Origin: Chloromonas sp. AAM2
Lineage: Eukaryota; Chlorophyta; Chlorophyceae; Chlamydomonadales; Chlamydomonadaceae
Assembly (NCBI GenBank): GCA_004335635.1
Contig: QAXH01006075.1
Span: 62,347-126,346, forward strand
Reading direction: 5' to 3'
Length of the DNA: 64,000 bases
Below, piece after piece: positions 63,227 to 64,000 of the stretch (position 1 is the first letter of the stretch; each line of letters begins with the position of its first letter). The notes below the pieces were generated by a model. It had not been told where the DNA came from. It did not search any database and saw only the letters and a list, made by a program, of their open reading frames with translations. Both the position numbers and the translations under genes were made by a program.

Positions 63227-63786
63227 TTAGATGCCCAGCTTCTGCTTCTTCTGCTGCGATTCCTCCTCCTGCTTTTGCTCCCACTCAATTTCCAGCTGGT
63301 CAAAACGCTGGTTCGCCTGCAGCTTCTTCTGCAGCTTCTCCTGCTGCTTCTCCTGCTTCTTCTGCAGTTTCTCCAGCTTCTTCAGCCTCTCCTGCTGCTT
63401 CTCCTGCTTCTTCTGCACCCACTCGAGTATCAGCTGGTCCTGTTTCAGCTTCTCCTGCTGCTTCTTCAGCTTCTCCTGACCCTGACCCTGTTCCTGACCC
63501 TGACAGCTTCTCCTGACCCTGAGCGGCCTGAGCGTCCGCATGGACCCTGAGCGTTCGCATGGACTGGTCTTTTTGGCACCAGGTGAATGCAAGCGTTTAA
63601 CAGAGTTCTGGCTCACCTCATCTCTGGTGCGTGACAGTTGTGTAGTGATCCACTGTCAAAGTAGTTCACACTGGCAGGCAGTAGTCATCGCAGACCTTAT
63701 GCTCAGTGCAATCTCTTAACAGAGCATTCACACCTGGGTGTCTTGAGCATCAGCGGAGGATGCATGCAGATTGTTGGGAGCGACCT
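63227..63786 (-). CDS. Coiled-coil protein, 3'-terminal exons (5'-partial)
   Basis: Two exons are proposed, 63786-63734 and 63652-63227, in compatible phase; the gene would continue beyond the right edge. The last exon encodes about 90 residues of Gln/Lys/Glu/Leu heptad-like sequence (LKKQQEKLKQDQLILEWVQK) and stops at 63227. A second frame of the same DNA is also open and Glu/Ala/Gly-rich, so the frame choice is uncertain. It could alternatively be a 5' exon of the tubby gene, but no good donor was found before the stop. Confidence 0.4.
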
Positions 63787-64000
63787 CTGCGCAATACAAA
63801 GCGTAAGTTGAGCGCACATCACACATCTGCCTCCAGGTGCATCGCCTGATATGCAACACCCTCATGAGTAGGATTGTGCAAAAGCGTATAATTCCAACTT
63901 TTATACCGTATATATACGTATATTTGCGTATATTGTTTACCGTATGCGTATATTTGCCCATCGTTTTGCGGTTTCTACCCCTTACGCAGGTCCAATGGGC

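Overview
The window is nuclear DNA from a eukaryote, most likely a green alga (chlorophyte). Genes are split into many short exons with GT-AG introns. A UGUAA-type polyadenylation signal, typical of chlorophytes, lies shortly downstream of several stops. The gene set includes plant-type families (glucan water dikinase, MOR1, MS1/MMD1-type PHD protein) beside a tubby protein whose lipid-binding patch looks like the animal (ciliary) form. Species cannot be read from the sequence. Exon models were built by hand from splice sites and family alignment. All five complete models and the visible part of the sixth (MOR1) sum to a multiple of three, which supports them.

Layout, left to right. 97-15693 (+): the 3' part (32 exons) of a MOR1/XMAP215 microtubule polymerase; the 5' part lies outside the window. 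15694-18054: intergenic. 18055-30946 (+): a 30-exon alpha-glucan, water dikinase with a transit peptide and a single CBM45 module. Its introns hold a large foldback and a decayed exon copy. 30947-32834: intergenic. 32835-35250 (+): SUMO-activating enzyme subunit AOS1/SAE1, 8 exons. 35582-43208 (+): an mTERF-like helical-repeat protein, 12 exons, with a 582-base assembly gap inside an intron. 43209-44956: convergent intergenic region.

44957-56273 (-): an MS1/MMD1-type PHD-finger protein, 14 exons, predicted at 2653 residues because one 5.2-kb exon encodes a very long low-complexity segment. 56274-59544: intergenic, with one doubtful small ORF. 59545-62994 (-): tubby-like protein, 9 exons. 63227-63786 (-): the 3' end of a coiled-coil protein that continues past the right edge.

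The genes do not form a pathway; this is an ordinary eukaryotic neighbourhood of housekeeping and regulatory genes (cytoskeleton, starch phosphorylation, SUMO activation, organelle gene expression, chromatin/meiosis-type regulation, phosphoinositide-linked or ciliary function). No CRISPR array, rRNA, tRNA or complete transposon was recognised. The most unusual features are the giant MS1/MMD1-like protein, the shortened glucan water dikinase, the roughly 300-base-arm foldback ending at a 39-nt in-frame exon, and a short dispersed motif present five times.
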